Shown here: piece by piece, positions 37,121 through 45,144 of the stretch | Position numbering within the stretch: the stretch's first letter is position 1 | Layout of the letters: each line of letters opens with the position of its first letter | NCBI RefSeq assembly: GCF_003852425.1 | Contig: NZ_QAJN01000002.1 | Span: 1 to 64,000, forward strand | Source: Paucibacter sp. KBW04 | Lineage (GTDB): Bacteria > Pseudomonadota > Gammaproteobacteria > Burkholderiales > Burkholderiaceae_C | Length of the DNA: 64,000 nucleotides | Reading direction: 5' to 3' | Made by a program: the position numbers and the translations under genes | Notes under the pieces: model-generated | Database searches by the model: none | Told to the model about the DNA's origin: nothing | The model's input: the letters and a program-made list of their open reading frames with translations, nothing else

Positions 37121-37852
37121 TCAGCACTTGATACCGGCATGCAGGGCCACCAGGCCCGCGCTGAGGTTGTGCACATCGACATGGCCAAAGCCGGCCGTCT
37201 TCATCATGGCCTTGAGCTCTTGCTGGCCAGGGTGCATGCGAATGGACTCGGCCAGGTAGCGGTAGCTGTCGGCATCACCCGCCACCCACTTGCCCAGGCG
37301 GGGCAGGATGTTGAAGGAATACCAGTCGTAAGGCTTTTGCAGGGGCGCGGCCACCTTGGAGAACTCCAGCACCAGCAAGCGGCCACCGGGCTTGAGCACC
37401 CGGCACATTTCGGCCAGGGCTTGGTCCTTGTGGGTCATATTGCGAAGACCGAAGGACACGCTGACCAGATCGAAGCTGGCCGATTTAAAGGGCAGCTTCT
37501 CGGCATCACACAAGCCGGTGGGCAGCACCAGGCCTTCGTTGAGCAGGCGGTTGCGGCCCTCGCGCAGCATGGCTTCGTTGATATCGGTGTGCACCACCAT
37601 GCCGGTCTCGCCGACTTTGCGGGCGAAGGCACGCGTCAGATCGCCCGTGCCGGCAGCGATGTCCAACACCCGCTCGCCCGGCTTCAGATTGGCCACGGCC
37701 ACCGTGTAAGCCTTCCAGGCCCGGTGCATGCCCATGGACATGAAGTCGTTCATCAAGTCGTAGTTGCTGGCCACGGAGTCGAACACGCCGCGCACGCGGC
37801 TGGCCTTCTCACGCTCGTCAACGGTCTGGAAGCCGAAATGGGTGCTGCTCAT
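37121..37852 (-). CDS. ubiE: Ubiquinone/menaquinone biosynthesis C-methyltransferase UbiE
   Basis: A 243-residue SAM-dependent methyltransferase that C-methylates the benzoquinol or naphthoquinol ring. The SAM motif [16 protein letters not shown] is near residues 64-79; the N-terminal [16 protein letters not shown] and the motif near 135 ([15 protein letters not shown]) are UbiE signatures. It follows the DUF971 gene on the same strand with a 29-bp gap, as in many betaproteobacteria. Confidence 0.96.
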   Translation of the reverse strand: MSSTHFGFQTVDEREKASRVRGVFDSVASNYDLMNDFMSMGMHRAWKAYTVAVANLKPGERVLDIAAGTGDLTRAFARKVGETGMVVHTDINEAMLREGRNRLLNEGLVLPTGLCDAEKLPFKSASFDLVSVSFGLRNMTHKDQALAEMCRVLKPGGRLLVLEFSKVAAPLQKPYDWYSFNILPRLGKWVAGDADSYRYLAESIRMHPGQQELKAMMKTAGFGHVDVHNLSAGLVALHAGIKC

Positions 37853-37881
37853 AGAAGAATCTCTTTAACGGTGGTCCGGGC

Positions 37882-38295
37882 TTAGTGGCTGCTACAGGCG
37901 CCGGAAGACTTGATGGGCATGGCATCGTCGCGGCCCAATCCGGCGGCGGCCAAGCGGGCTTCGTAGTCGCGCCACAGTTCGGCCTGGCGCGCGCCCAAGT
38001 CGTACAAATACTCCCAGGAGTAGAGGCCGCTCTCATGCCCGTCGGAGAACTGCGGCTGGATGGCGTAATGCCCGACCGGCGCCAAGGCGGTGATATTGAC
38101 CTCACGCTTGCCGGTTTGCAGAGTCTCTTGTCCAGGGCCATGGCCCTTGACCTCGGCCGAGGGGCTGTAGACCCGCATCAGCTCAAAGGGGATGCGAAAG
38201 CGCGCACCGTCGCTGAAGGCCACCTCCAACACCTTGGACTGCTGGTGCACGGTGATCTCGGTGGGCGTGGGCGTGTTCGCGGAAAGTCCGGCCAT
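37882..38295 (-). CDS. DUF971 family protein
   Basis: A 137-residue protein of DUF971, the domain also found at the N-terminus of gamma-butyrobetaine hydroxylase. The pattern LEVAFSDGARFRIPFELMRVYSPSAEVKGHG is at about residues 23-52 (the first part is 23-41). ALAPVGHYAIQPQF and DGHESGLYSWEYLY follow. A C-terminal cysteine sits in SSGACSSH. The role is not established; linkage to ubiE is common in betaproteobacteria. Confidence 0.9.
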   Translation of the reverse strand: MAGLSANTPTPTEITVHQQSKVLEVAFSDGARFRIPFELMRVYSPSAEVKGHGPGQETLQTGKREVNITALAPVGHYAIQPQFSDGHESGLYSWEYLYDLGARQAELWRDYEARLAAAGLGRDDAMPIKSSGACSSH

Positions 38296-38504
38296 TTTGA
38301 GGAGGATACGAGAAGGAAAATTAGGAAGACCCGGGCGCCATCAGGCTCAGCCGGGCCGCCAGTGTAGCGCCGGGGCCGGGCCCCGCCCATGGGCTGGGGG
38401 CGCCCAGCGGGCGTGAAAAAGCCAAGCCGGCATGCCTGGACAGGCATACGCAAGCTTGGCTTGCTCGTCTTCTCGGACCTGCGCCGGAGGCCGGCGCCTT
38501 GGCC

Positions 38505-38645
38505 TTACTTGGCCTTCTTGCTGCGATCCGGAACCACGGTGGTGACCGTGGGCATCACGGCGCCGGAGGAGATGGGCTTGGGCGGAGAAGTGTCTTTCTT
38601 GGGCTTCTTCGCTTCTTTATTGCTTTTTTGCTGTCCTTTGGCCAT
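38505..38645 (-). CDS. Small basic Lys-rich protein, 46 residues
   Basis: A 46-codon frame begins ATG at 38645 with AGGAGA upstream at good spacing and ends TAA at 38507. The product starts MAKGQQKSNKEAKKPKK and ends DRSKKAK. It is very basic at both ends with a neutral Pro/Val-rich middle, and has no signal peptide or membrane segment. It resembles small Lys-rich conserved proteins of Burkholderiales; nucleic-acid binding is possible but unproven. It is too short for standard length cut-offs. Confidence 0.65.
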   Translation of the reverse strand: MAKGQQKSNKEAKKPKKDTSPPKPISSGAVMPTVTTVVPDRSKKAK

Positions 38646-38761
38646 GAGCTTCTCCTAGGTTGCTGTGCCTGACGCACCGATGGTGAGGGGCTGAATCCGC
38701 CCCTGGTGACTCAGTGTGCCATGCGTTCCGGGCCACTCAGGGCTGCAGGCCTGCGCCGGGC

Positions 38762-39271
38762 TCAATAAACGCCCATGTAGTCCTTCTTGCCCAAGTCCAC
38801 GCCCTGGTGACGCAGGATGTTGTAGCTGGTGGTGATGTGGAAGAAGAACTGGGGCAGACCGTAGTGCAGCAGATAGTCCTGGCCCTGGAAGCGGCGCTCC
38901 TTGGGCGTGCCGGGGCGCACGATGATCTCGCGGCTGGCGGCATCAGTGAACTTGGCCGCGTCCAGGCTTTCGATGAAGGCCAGGGTCTGGGCAATGCGCG
39001 CCTGCAGATCGGCAAAGCTCTGCTCCTTGTCTTCCACCGAAGGCACTTCGACGCCGGCCAGGCGGGCACACACGCCCTTGGCGAAGTCGCAAGCCACCTG
39101 GACCTGCTTGGTCAGGGCAAACATATCGGGGAAGAGGCGGCCTTGCAGCAGCACGGCGGGCTCAAAGCCGCGCGCCTGGGCATGGGCCTCGCCCTTAGCC
39201 AGAACGGCAGCCAGGCTGCCCAACATTTGTTTGAAGACGGGCACGCTGGCTTGATACATGGCTTGGCTCAT
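38762..39271 (-). CDS. DUF1993 domain-containing protein
   Basis: A 169-residue protein of the DUF1993 family, an alpha-helical domain in the DinB-like four-helix-bundle superfamily. The start at 39271 gives MSQAMYQASVPVFKQML, the normal family N-terminus; the open frame begins earlier but that part is unlikely. LPQFFFHITTSYNILRHQGVDLGKKDYMG close to the end is the conserved C-terminal segment (the first part LPQFFFHITTSYNIL). Histidines that bind metal in DinB relatives are partly present (HITTSYNILRH). Function not known. The gene is divergent from the Ala/Lys-rich gene. Confidence 0.88.
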   Translation of the reverse strand: MSQAMYQASVPVFKQMLGSLAAVLAKGEAHAQARGFEPAVLLQGRLFPDMFALTKQVQVACDFAKGVCARLAGVEVPSVEDKEQSFADLQARIAQTLAFIESLDAAKFTDAASREIIVRPGTPKERRFQGQDYLLHYGLPQFFFHITTSYNILRHQGVDLGKKDYMGVY

Positions 39272-39582
39272 GGCTTGAGGCTCCGCAGGGTCGGAGAAAA
39301 AGAGAGAAAGGGAAGAATCAGTAGGGGGCGACATCGATTGCAGCCGCGGCCCGCATTCTGGCAGCGCCAGCCGCTTGCTGCTGAAGCCGCAATATGCCCT
39401 TGCCCGCTCCAGGGCTTGAAGACAAACGCGTCCTTGTCCCCTAAAAAATCAGTCGGCTCCGTACAACAAGGCAGTTTGGCGGGCGATCGCCGCACAAAGC
39501 CAGCCTAGGATTAGCAGGTTTCGCCCGGACCCAGCGTGGCCGGGTGTCCCTTGTTTTGTTGTTCGCCTTTGAAGGAAAAATC
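39272..39582. other. Divergent intergenic region, no gene seen
   Basis: A 311-bp gap between the DUF1993 gene and the exported Ala/Lys-rich protein gene, transcribed in opposite directions. Apart from the GAAGGA ribosome binding site near 39571, I found no definite regulatory element. Confidence 0.45.
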
Positions 39583-40035
39583 ATGAGCAAATTCCTGAAC
39601 ACCCTGGCTGCCCTGGCTATCGCCGCCAGCCCCCTGTTGATGAGCGTGGCCCAGGCCGCCGAGCCCACCGACCCCGTGGTGCAAAACCGCGCCAAGATCA
39701 GCAAGGCCAACAAGGTCAAGAGCGCTGAGCTGAGCGCCGCCCGCAAGACCCGCAACGAAGCCCGCGCCACCGCCAAGAAGGAATTGGCCGCCGCCAAGGC
39801 CGAGAACGCCGTCAAGGCCAAGGCCGCCGCTGCCGAAGGCAAGGACGCCCTGGTCGTCAAGCGTGAACTGGACACGCAATCCAGCGCCGCCTACAAAGAC
39901 AAGCTCAAGGCCGCCAACGACCAGTACAAGGAAGTCGAAACCCGCGTCAAGGCCGAAGCCGCTGCCAAGAAGGACAAGGCCAACGCCACGATTGCCAAGG
40001 AAATGAAGAAGGCCAACGAAGGCCAGAAGAACTAA
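39583..40035 (+). CDS. Exported Ala/Lys-rich helical protein
   Basis: A 150-residue protein with a clear signal peptide (residues 1-23, cleavage after AQA). The mature part is almost only Ala, Lys, Glu, Asn, Asp and Arg, with a regular charged pattern predicting a long helix or coiled coil. The start at 39583 follows GAAGGAAAAA; an upstream in-frame start would spoil the signal. It is a single-gene unit followed by a strong terminator. No family recognised; similar exported Ala/Lys-rich proteins occur in betaproteobacteria. Possibly histone-like in composition, but exported. Confidence 0.75.
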   Translation: MSKFLNTLAALAIAASPLLMSVAQAAEPTDPVVQNRAKISKANKVKSAELSAARKTRNEARATAKKELAAAKAENAVKAKAAAAEGKDALVVKRELDTQSSAAYKDKLKAANDQYKEVETRVKAEAAAKKDKANATIAKEMKKANEGQKN

Positions 40036-40060
40036 GCAAACCCCGGCTTGAATGGGCGAA

Positions 40061-40099
40061 CGGCCCGCCACCGATCAAGGTGGCGGGCCGTTTCTTCTT
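40061..40099 (+). terminator. Intrinsic terminator after the Ala/Lys-rich protein gene
   Basis: A 12-bp perfect stem (CGGCCCGCCACC paired with GGTGGCGGGCCG) with a 6-base loop is followed by TTTCTTCTT. It separates the gene from the convergent NYN-domain gene. Confidence 0.88.
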
Positions 40100-40119
40100 C
40101 AAAGTGAGGCTCCCGCCAT

Positions 40120-41022
40120 TCACTGCGCGTCTGGCTGCCCCGGTGCCTGACCGGCCAGGGCCACATGGCCGCCGCTGATGGCGTCGACCTCGACCACCAG
40201 CTCAGGGAAGCGCAGCAAAAACTCGGAGAAATTCGTACAGCCCAAGGCCTGCTCATCAAAGCTGGGCAGCAAGCGCTTGATGAAGACCTTGAGCGCGCTG
40301 CGGGACACATAGTTCTCGCCATTGCGGTCCACCAACTGCTTGAGCGCGCGCTGCAGGGCCAGCTTGGCTTCGTCCAGCGAGGGGGAGCCCACCACCTCGG
40401 CATCGTCGCGCGTCTCGACGACCGGCAGGGCTTGCACCGGCAAGGGCGGAACTGCGGCCGAGCCCAGGTCCACGCCCGCCGAGGTGGCCGAGGTGGCCAG
40501 CAGGTTTTGGTAGAACTTGAACTCGTTGCAGCTGGCCGTCCAGAAGCGGTTGCTGAAGCCCGCCACGCCCACGCCGGCGATGAAGCGCCCCGCCTGCTTG
40601 ACCTTCTGCGCCAGGCTGATGAAGTCGCTGTCGCTGGAGATCACCACCACATGGGTCAGATGCGGGTGGTTGTGCACATCGCTGAGGGCGTCCAGCGCCA
40701 TGCGGATGTCGGCGCTGTTCTTCATATTCGAGCCGCGCGGGAACATCTGAATCAGATCCACTCCGGCCTCATTCAGGGCATGGCGGTAGTTGGCGAAAAA
40801 CTGCCAATTGCCATAGGCGCGGTTGATGATGATGTCGCCCAACGAGGCCGCGTACTCCAGAATCGGCTTGAGGTCCACAAACACCGGCTGGGGCTGGAAG
40901 CGGTTCTCGCGGTAGGCGCCGTCACCATGGGCGTTGTTGGCCAGCACGGCATGCAGATTCTCAAAATCCCAGTAGATCGCCACCTTGGTGGCCTCGTTGC
41001 GCTGCGGGTTGTAGGAAGACAT
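40120..41022 (-). CDS. NYN domain protein with C-terminal OST-HTH/LOTUS domain
   Basis: A 300-residue protein. Residues about 13-175 form a NYN (PIN-like nuclease) domain with the acidic residues D19 in YWDFENL, D in SADIRMALDAL near 107 and D in SSDSDFISL near 129. Residues about 215-280 (ALQRALKQLVDRNG to FSEFLLRFPELVV) form an OST-HTH/LOTUS domain. Members of this LabA-like group are putative RNases with an RNA-binding tail. The ATG at 41022 gives the family N-terminus; a longer frame is not supported. No operon partner. Confidence 0.85.
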   Translation of the reverse strand: MSSYNPQRNEATKVAIYWDFENLHAVLANNAHGDGAYRENRFQPQPVFVDLKPILEYAASLGDIIINRAYGNWQFFANYRHALNEAGVDLIQMFPRGSNMKNSADIRMALDALSDVHNHPHLTHVVVISSDSDFISLAQKVKQAGRFIAGVGVAGFSNRFWTASCNEFKFYQNLLATSATSAGVDLGSAAVPPLPVQALPVVETRDDAEVVGSPSLDEAKLALQRALKQLVDRNGENYVSRSALKVFIKRLLPSFDEQALGCTNFSEFLLRFPELVVEVDAISGGHVALAGQAPGQPDAQ

Positions 41023-41194
41023 GGGGACCGGAAGAATGTGGAGAAAGAAAAACAACTGAAAAATGGACGCCAGCCAAGGCTGCCACCTGCGGCCGAGCCC
41101 GCAGGGCTAACAAGCCAAGGGTGCGGCCCTGGGCCGATGCGCAGGCGGGAGCTTAAGCGAAGCGCCTGACGGAGGGCTTTATATTGTTTTGAAG

Positions 41195-41226
41195 ATAAGC
41201 AATCTACCAATCAATAGTTTGCTTAT
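41195..41226. promoter_or_regulatory. Inverted repeat upstream of the sulfur operon (LysR-type, CysB-like candidate)
   Basis: ATAAGCAA at 41195-41202 is repeated inversely as TTGCTTAT at 41219-41226, with a 16-base spacer. It lies 70-100 bp before the first gene of the sulfate assimilation cluster, in an AT-rich stretch between GC-rich genes. A LysR-type activator such as CysB is the natural candidate, but the binding protein is inferred only from position. Confidence 0.45.
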
Positions 41227-41296
41227 ATAACCCTCTTCCTTACAGTGCGAGGCTTCGGTTAGCCCTGGGGCAGCCTCACCGCCTCACAAGGGTTTT

Positions 41297-42064
41297 ATGG
41301 ACTGGTTAGCAATCGCAAGCGGATTTGGCGTCGGTGCCATCGTCGGGGTGACCGGCGTGGGCGGCGGCTCGCTGATGACACCCTTGCTGCTCTCGGTCTT
41401 CAAGCTCAACCCGGCCGTGGCCATAGGCACCGATCTCTGGTTTGCCGCCATCACCAAGATGTCGGGTTCGGCCGCCCATGCGCGCCACGGCCATGTGAAG
41501 TGGCGCATCACCGCCTTGCTGCTGGCCGGCAGCATCCCGGCTGCAATCGCCACCGTGGCCTTGATGCACCTCACCGGCCTGACCAAGGGCTGGGCCAGCA
41601 CCCTCACCTTTTCGCTGGGCATTGCCCTGCTGCTGACGGCCGTGGTCGTGGCCTTCAAGAAGTCTTGGCAGGCCGTGGGCTTACGCCTGGAGCGTTTCAT
41701 CCCCGAGTCGCGCAAACCCGCGCTGACCGTCGCCTCCGGCGTTGTGCTGGGGGTGCTGGTGTCTCTGTCCTCCATCGGTGCGGGCGCGATTGGCGCCACG
41801 CTGATTCTCTTGATCTACCCGCGCCTGGAAACCCGCTACATCGTCGGCAGCGATATTGCCCACGCCGTGCCCCTGACCCTGGTGGCGGGCATAGGCCATG
41901 CCACCCTGGGCCATGTGGACTGGGCGCTATTGGTGCCGCTGCTGATCGGCTCCATCCCCGGCATCTGGCTGGGCGCCCAGCTGACCCGCCGCCTGCCCGA
42001 GTCTGTGGTGCGCGGCCTGCTCTGCGCTTCTCTTTTGATGGCTGGCTGGAAAGTCATTCACTGA
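41297..42064 (+). CDS. TauE/SafE family anion (sulfite) exporter
   Basis: A 255-residue inner-membrane protein with about eight hydrophobic segments. The first half-motif GFGVGAIVGVTGVGGGSL near residues 9-26 and the second GVLVSLSSIGAGAIGATL near 150 are the family repeats. It is the first gene of the sulfur cluster, 33 bp before cysI. Sulfite or sulfonate export/import is the usual role; placement suggests sulfite handling to avoid toxicity during assimilation. Confidence 0.9.
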   Translation: MDWLAIASGFGVGAIVGVTGVGGGSLMTPLLLSVFKLNPAVAIGTDLWFAAITKMSGSAAHARHGHVKWRITALLLAGSIPAAIATVALMHLTGLTKGWASTLTFSLGIALLLTAVVVAFKKSWQAVGLRLERFIPESRKPALTVASGVVLGVLVSLSSIGAGAIGATLILLIYPRLETRYIVGSDIAHAVPLTLVAGIGHATLGHVDWALLVPLLIGSIPGIWLGAQLTRRLPESVVRGLLCASLLMAGWKVIH

Positions 42065-42097
42065 TTGCTTCGAACTCTCGAAACTTCTTCGCATCCT

Positions 42098-43825
42098 ATG
42101 TACGCCTATACCGACTTCGACCGCCAATTCGTCCGCGCCCGTGCGGCCCAGTTCCGTGACCAGCTGGAGCGCAATATCGCGGGCACATTGACCGACGAAG
42201 AGTTCCGCCCCCTGCGCCTGCAGAACGGCTGGTATGTGCAGCGCCATGCACCCATGCTGCGCGTGGCCGTGCCTTACGGCGTCTTGTCGGCCAAGCAGCT
42301 GCGCCAGCTGGCCAAGATTGCGCGTGAGTTCGACCGCGCCGAGTCCGGCCCCTTTGAAGGCCAGGGCGGCTACGGCCACTTCACCACCCGCCAGAACCTG
42401 CAATACAACTGGATCCCCCTGCACAAATCGGCCGATGTGATGGACGCCCTGGCCGAGGTGGACATGCACGGCATCCAGACCAGCGGCAACTGCATCCGCA
42501 ACATCACCAGCGACGCCTTTGCCGGCGTGGCCCCCGACGAGATCGTCGACCCCCGCCCCTACGCCGAAGTGCTGCGCCAGTGGAGCACCCTGCATCCCGA
42601 GTTCGCCTTCTTGCCACGCAAGTTCAAGATCGCCATCTCGGGCGCGGCCGAAGACCGTGCGGCCATTGCCTGGCATGACATCGGCCTGCAGCTGCTGAAG
42701 AACGAGGCCGGCGAAGTGGGCTTCAAGGTGCTGGTGGGCGGCGGCATGGGCCGCACCCCCATCATCGGCCAGGTCATCAACGAGTTCCTGCCCTGGCAGC
42801 AGATCCTCGTCTACATCGAAGCCATCGTGCGGGTTTACAACCGCTACGGCCGCCGCGACAACGCCTACAAGGCCCGCATCAAGATTCTGGTCAAGGCCGA
42901 AGGCCAGGCCTTTTTCGACGATGTGAACACCGAGTTCAAGCAGATTCTGGAGCTGGACCACGGCGGCCGCGAGCACCTGATCCCCCAAGCCGAGCTTGAC
43001 CGCGTGGCGGCCAGCTTTGTGATCCCGGCCGGTGTGCAAGCCACTGCCGCTAGCGACATCTTCGCCGGCGTGCAGCCCGGCGCCTACAAGCGCTGGCTGG
43101 AGCGCAATGTGCACGGCCACCGCGTCAGCGGCTACCGCTGCGTGACCTTGTCGCTCAAGCGGAACGACATTGCCCCCGGCGACGCAACCGCCGAGCAAAT
43201 GGAAGACGCCGCCGAGCTGGCCGAGCGCTTCGGCCTGGGTGAGCTGCGCGTCAGCCACGACCAAAACCTGGTGCTGACCTGGGTGCGTGAGGCCGATCTG
43301 CCCGCCGTCTTCGAAGGCGCCCGCGCCAAGGGCTTCGCCACACCGAACATCGGCTTGCTGACCGACATGATCGCCTGCCCCGGCGGCGACTTCTGCGCCC
43401 TGGCCAATGCCCGCTCCATCCCGGTGGCGGCGGCCATCACCGAGCGCTTTGAGGACCTGGACGAGCTCTACGACATCGGCGACATCGATCTGCACATCAG
43501 CGGCTGCATCAATAGCTGCGGCCACCACCACAGCGGCCATATCGGCATCCTCGGCGTCGACAAGGACGGCAAGGAGTGGTACCAGATCTCGCTGGGCGGC
43601 TCGGACGGCGCCACGCTGTCGGGCAATGCACAAGCGGGCCGAGTGATTGGCCCCTCGTTTGCGGCGGACGAGGTGCCCGACGTCATCGAATCGGTGATCC
43701 AGACCTACCGCGCCCAGCGCAGCAGCGAGGCCGAGCGCTTCATCGACACCGTGCGCCGCGTGGGCCTGGAGCCCTTCAAGGCCCCCGCTAACGCCGTTCG
43801 CACCCTCACCGGCGCGGCTCAGTAA
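42098..43825 (+). CDS. cysI: Sulfite reductase hemoprotein (CysI-type nitrite/sulfite reductase)
   Basis: A 575-residue siroheme and 4Fe-4S enzyme that reduces sulfite to sulfide with six electrons. The cluster/siroheme cysteines are C427 and C433 (CPGGDFC) and C470 and C474 (GCINSC). Two ferredoxin-like domains and the siroheme-binding RQNLQYNW region are present. The start at 42098 gives the family N-terminus MYAYTDFDRQF; a TTG further upstream was rejected. There is no cysJ flavoprotein nearby; DUF934 follows directly (TAAATG) and a ferredoxin and reductase lie 4.5 kb downstream. Confidence 0.95.
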   Translation: MYAYTDFDRQFVRARAAQFRDQLERNIAGTLTDEEFRPLRLQNGWYVQRHAPMLRVAVPYGVLSAKQLRQLAKIAREFDRAESGPFEGQGGYGHFTTRQNLQYNWIPLHKSADVMDALAEVDMHGIQTSGNCIRNITSDAFAGVAPDEIVDPRPYAEVLRQWSTLHPEFAFLPRKFKIAISGAAEDRAAIAWHDIGLQLLKNEAGEVGFKVLVGGGMGRTPIIGQVINEFLPWQQILVYIEAIVRVYNRYGRRDNAYKARIKILVKAEGQAFFDDVNTEFKQILELDHGGREHLIPQAELDRVAASFVIPAGVQATAASDIFAGVQPGAYKRWLERNVHGHRVSGYRCVTLSLKRNDIAPGDATAEQMEDAAELAERFGLGELRVSHDQNLVLTWVREADLPAVFEGARAKGFATPNIGLLTDMIACPGGDFCALANARSIPVAAAITERFEDLDELYDIGDIDLHISGCINSCGHHHSGHIGILGVDKDGKEWYQISLGGSDGATLSGNAQAGRVIGPSFAADEVPDVIESVIQTYRAQRSSEAERFIDTVRRVGLEPFKAPANAVRTLTGAAQ

Positions 43826-44341
43826 ATGACACAGATTGCCCAGACGACCATGAAGTTCATCGATCCCAAACATCCGCAATGGCATCACGTGCTCGGCGAA
43901 GACGGCCCCAAGCCCGACCCCGATCCCGCGCCCAATCTGCTGTTGAGCCTGGAGCAATGGCATGCCGTGCGCGATCACTGGCCGGCCGGCCTGCCCACCG
44001 GCGTCGAGCTGCCGAATGATTTCGCGGTGGAAGACATCGCCGCCGACCTGCCCCGCCTGGCCCTGATCGTGTTGCAGTTCCCCAAGTGGGTGGATGGCCG
44101 CGCCTACAGCCAAGCCCATCTGCTGCGTTCGCGCTACCGCTTCGCCGGCGAGCTGCGCGCCGCCGGTGAGGTCTTGGTCGATATGGTGCCCCTGCTGGCA
44201 CGCACCGGCTTTGACGCGGTGCAGCTGCGTGCCGATCAAAGCGTGGCCGCGGCCGAGCGCACCTTGGGCTTCTTCCAGGCCCATTACCAGGGTGATGTGG
44301 CGGCTACCCAACCGATCTTCGCCCGTGGAGCGCAGGCGTGA
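43826..44341 (+). CDS. DUF934 family protein of the sulfur operon
   Basis: A 171-residue protein of the DUF934 family, regularly found after cysI in proteobacteria. GRAYSQAHLLRSRYRF near residue 91 and VQLRADQSVAAAERTL near 133 are conserved parts. The ATG directly abuts the cysI stop, and the gene's TGA overlaps the GTG of cysH. An electron transfer or assembly role for sulfite reductase has been suggested from context only; no cofactor residues are obvious. Confidence 0.9.
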   Translation: MTQIAQTTMKFIDPKHPQWHHVLGEDGPKPDPDPAPNLLLSLEQWHAVRDHWPAGLPTGVELPNDFAVEDIAADLPRLALIVLQFPKWVDGRAYSQAHLLRSRYRFAGELRAAGEVLVDMVPLLARTGFDAVQLRADQSVAAAERTLGFFQAHYQGDVAATQPIFARGAQA

Positions 44342-45144
44342 GCGGAGAAGTCTCTTCGCTGAACTTCGGTGCTGCGACTGCGGCAGCGCCGCAAGCCTCG
44401 GCCATCGCCCTCTATGCCCGTGAGACCGCCGGCTTTGAGACGCGCCTGGCCGAGACCCTGGCCCTGCTGCAAGACGCGGTGCACACCCACGGCGCGGGAT
44501 TGATCCAGTCCAGCAGCCTGGGCGCGGAAGACATGGTCATCACCGACCTGATCGCCCGCCACCAGCTGCCCATCACGATCGCCACCCTGGACACCGGCCG
44601 CCTGCACGCCGAGACCCTGGCGCTTGTGCCCCAGATCGAGCAGCGCTACGGCCTGAAAGTCCAGGTCTACAGCCCTGTGCACGACCAGGTGATTCACTTT
44701 GTTCGCGCGCGCGGCGAGAACGCCATGTACGAGAGCCTGGCCTTGCGCAAGGAATGCTGCGGCATCCGCAAGCTGGAGCCTTTGAAGCGCATGCTGCACG
44801 GCCGCACCGCCTGGATCACCGGCCTGCGCCGCGAGCAATCCGCCAACCGTGCCGAGGTGCCCTTCATCGAAGCCGACGGCCCGGACCGCGTCAAGCTCAA
44901 CGCCTTGGCGGCCTGGAGCTGGGCCGATGTCTGGCACTACATCCAGCGCTTTGAAGTCCCCTTCAATGCCTTGCACGACCAGTTCATGCCCAGCATCGGC
45001 TGCGCGCCCTGCACCCGCGCCATCGCCGTGGGCGAAGACTTCCGCGCGGGACGCTGGTGGTGGGAGGACGAAAGCGCCAAGGAATGCGGCTTGCACGCCA
45101 GCAAAATTTCCAAAGATCAAGACAAGAACGGAGCCCAGGCATGA
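44338..45144 (+). CDS. cysH: Adenylyl-sulfate reductase (CysH, 4Fe-4S APS type)
   Basis: A 268-residue PAPS-reductase-family enzyme. The double-Cys C140-C141 and the C222-x2-C225 pair are the 4Fe-4S ligands typical of APS reductases. The catalytic cysteine is C250 in KECGLH. The substrate is therefore probably APS directly, consistent with the absence of cysC here. It starts with GTG overlapping the DUF934 stop, and its own stop overlaps the cysD start. Electrons come from thioredoxin or glutaredoxin. The product is sulfite, used by CysI. Confidence 0.94.
   Translation: MSGEVSSLNFGAATAAAPQASAIALYARETAGFETRLAETLALLQDAVHTHGAGLIQSSSLGAEDMVITDLIARHQLPITIATLDTGRLHAETLALVPQIEQRYGLKVQVYSPVHDQVIHFVRARGENAMYESLALRKECCGIRKLEPLKRMLHGRTAWITGLRREQSANRAEVPFIEADGPDRVKLNALAAWSWADVWHYIQRFEVPFNALHDQFMPSIGCAPCTRAIAVGEDFRAGRWWWEDESAKECGLHASKISKDQDKNGAQA

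Noticed and set aside
41927-44311. Long open frame antisense to cysI (794 codons)
   Set aside because: Antisense shadow of a well-supported gene; no domain, biased Gly/His/Gln composition.
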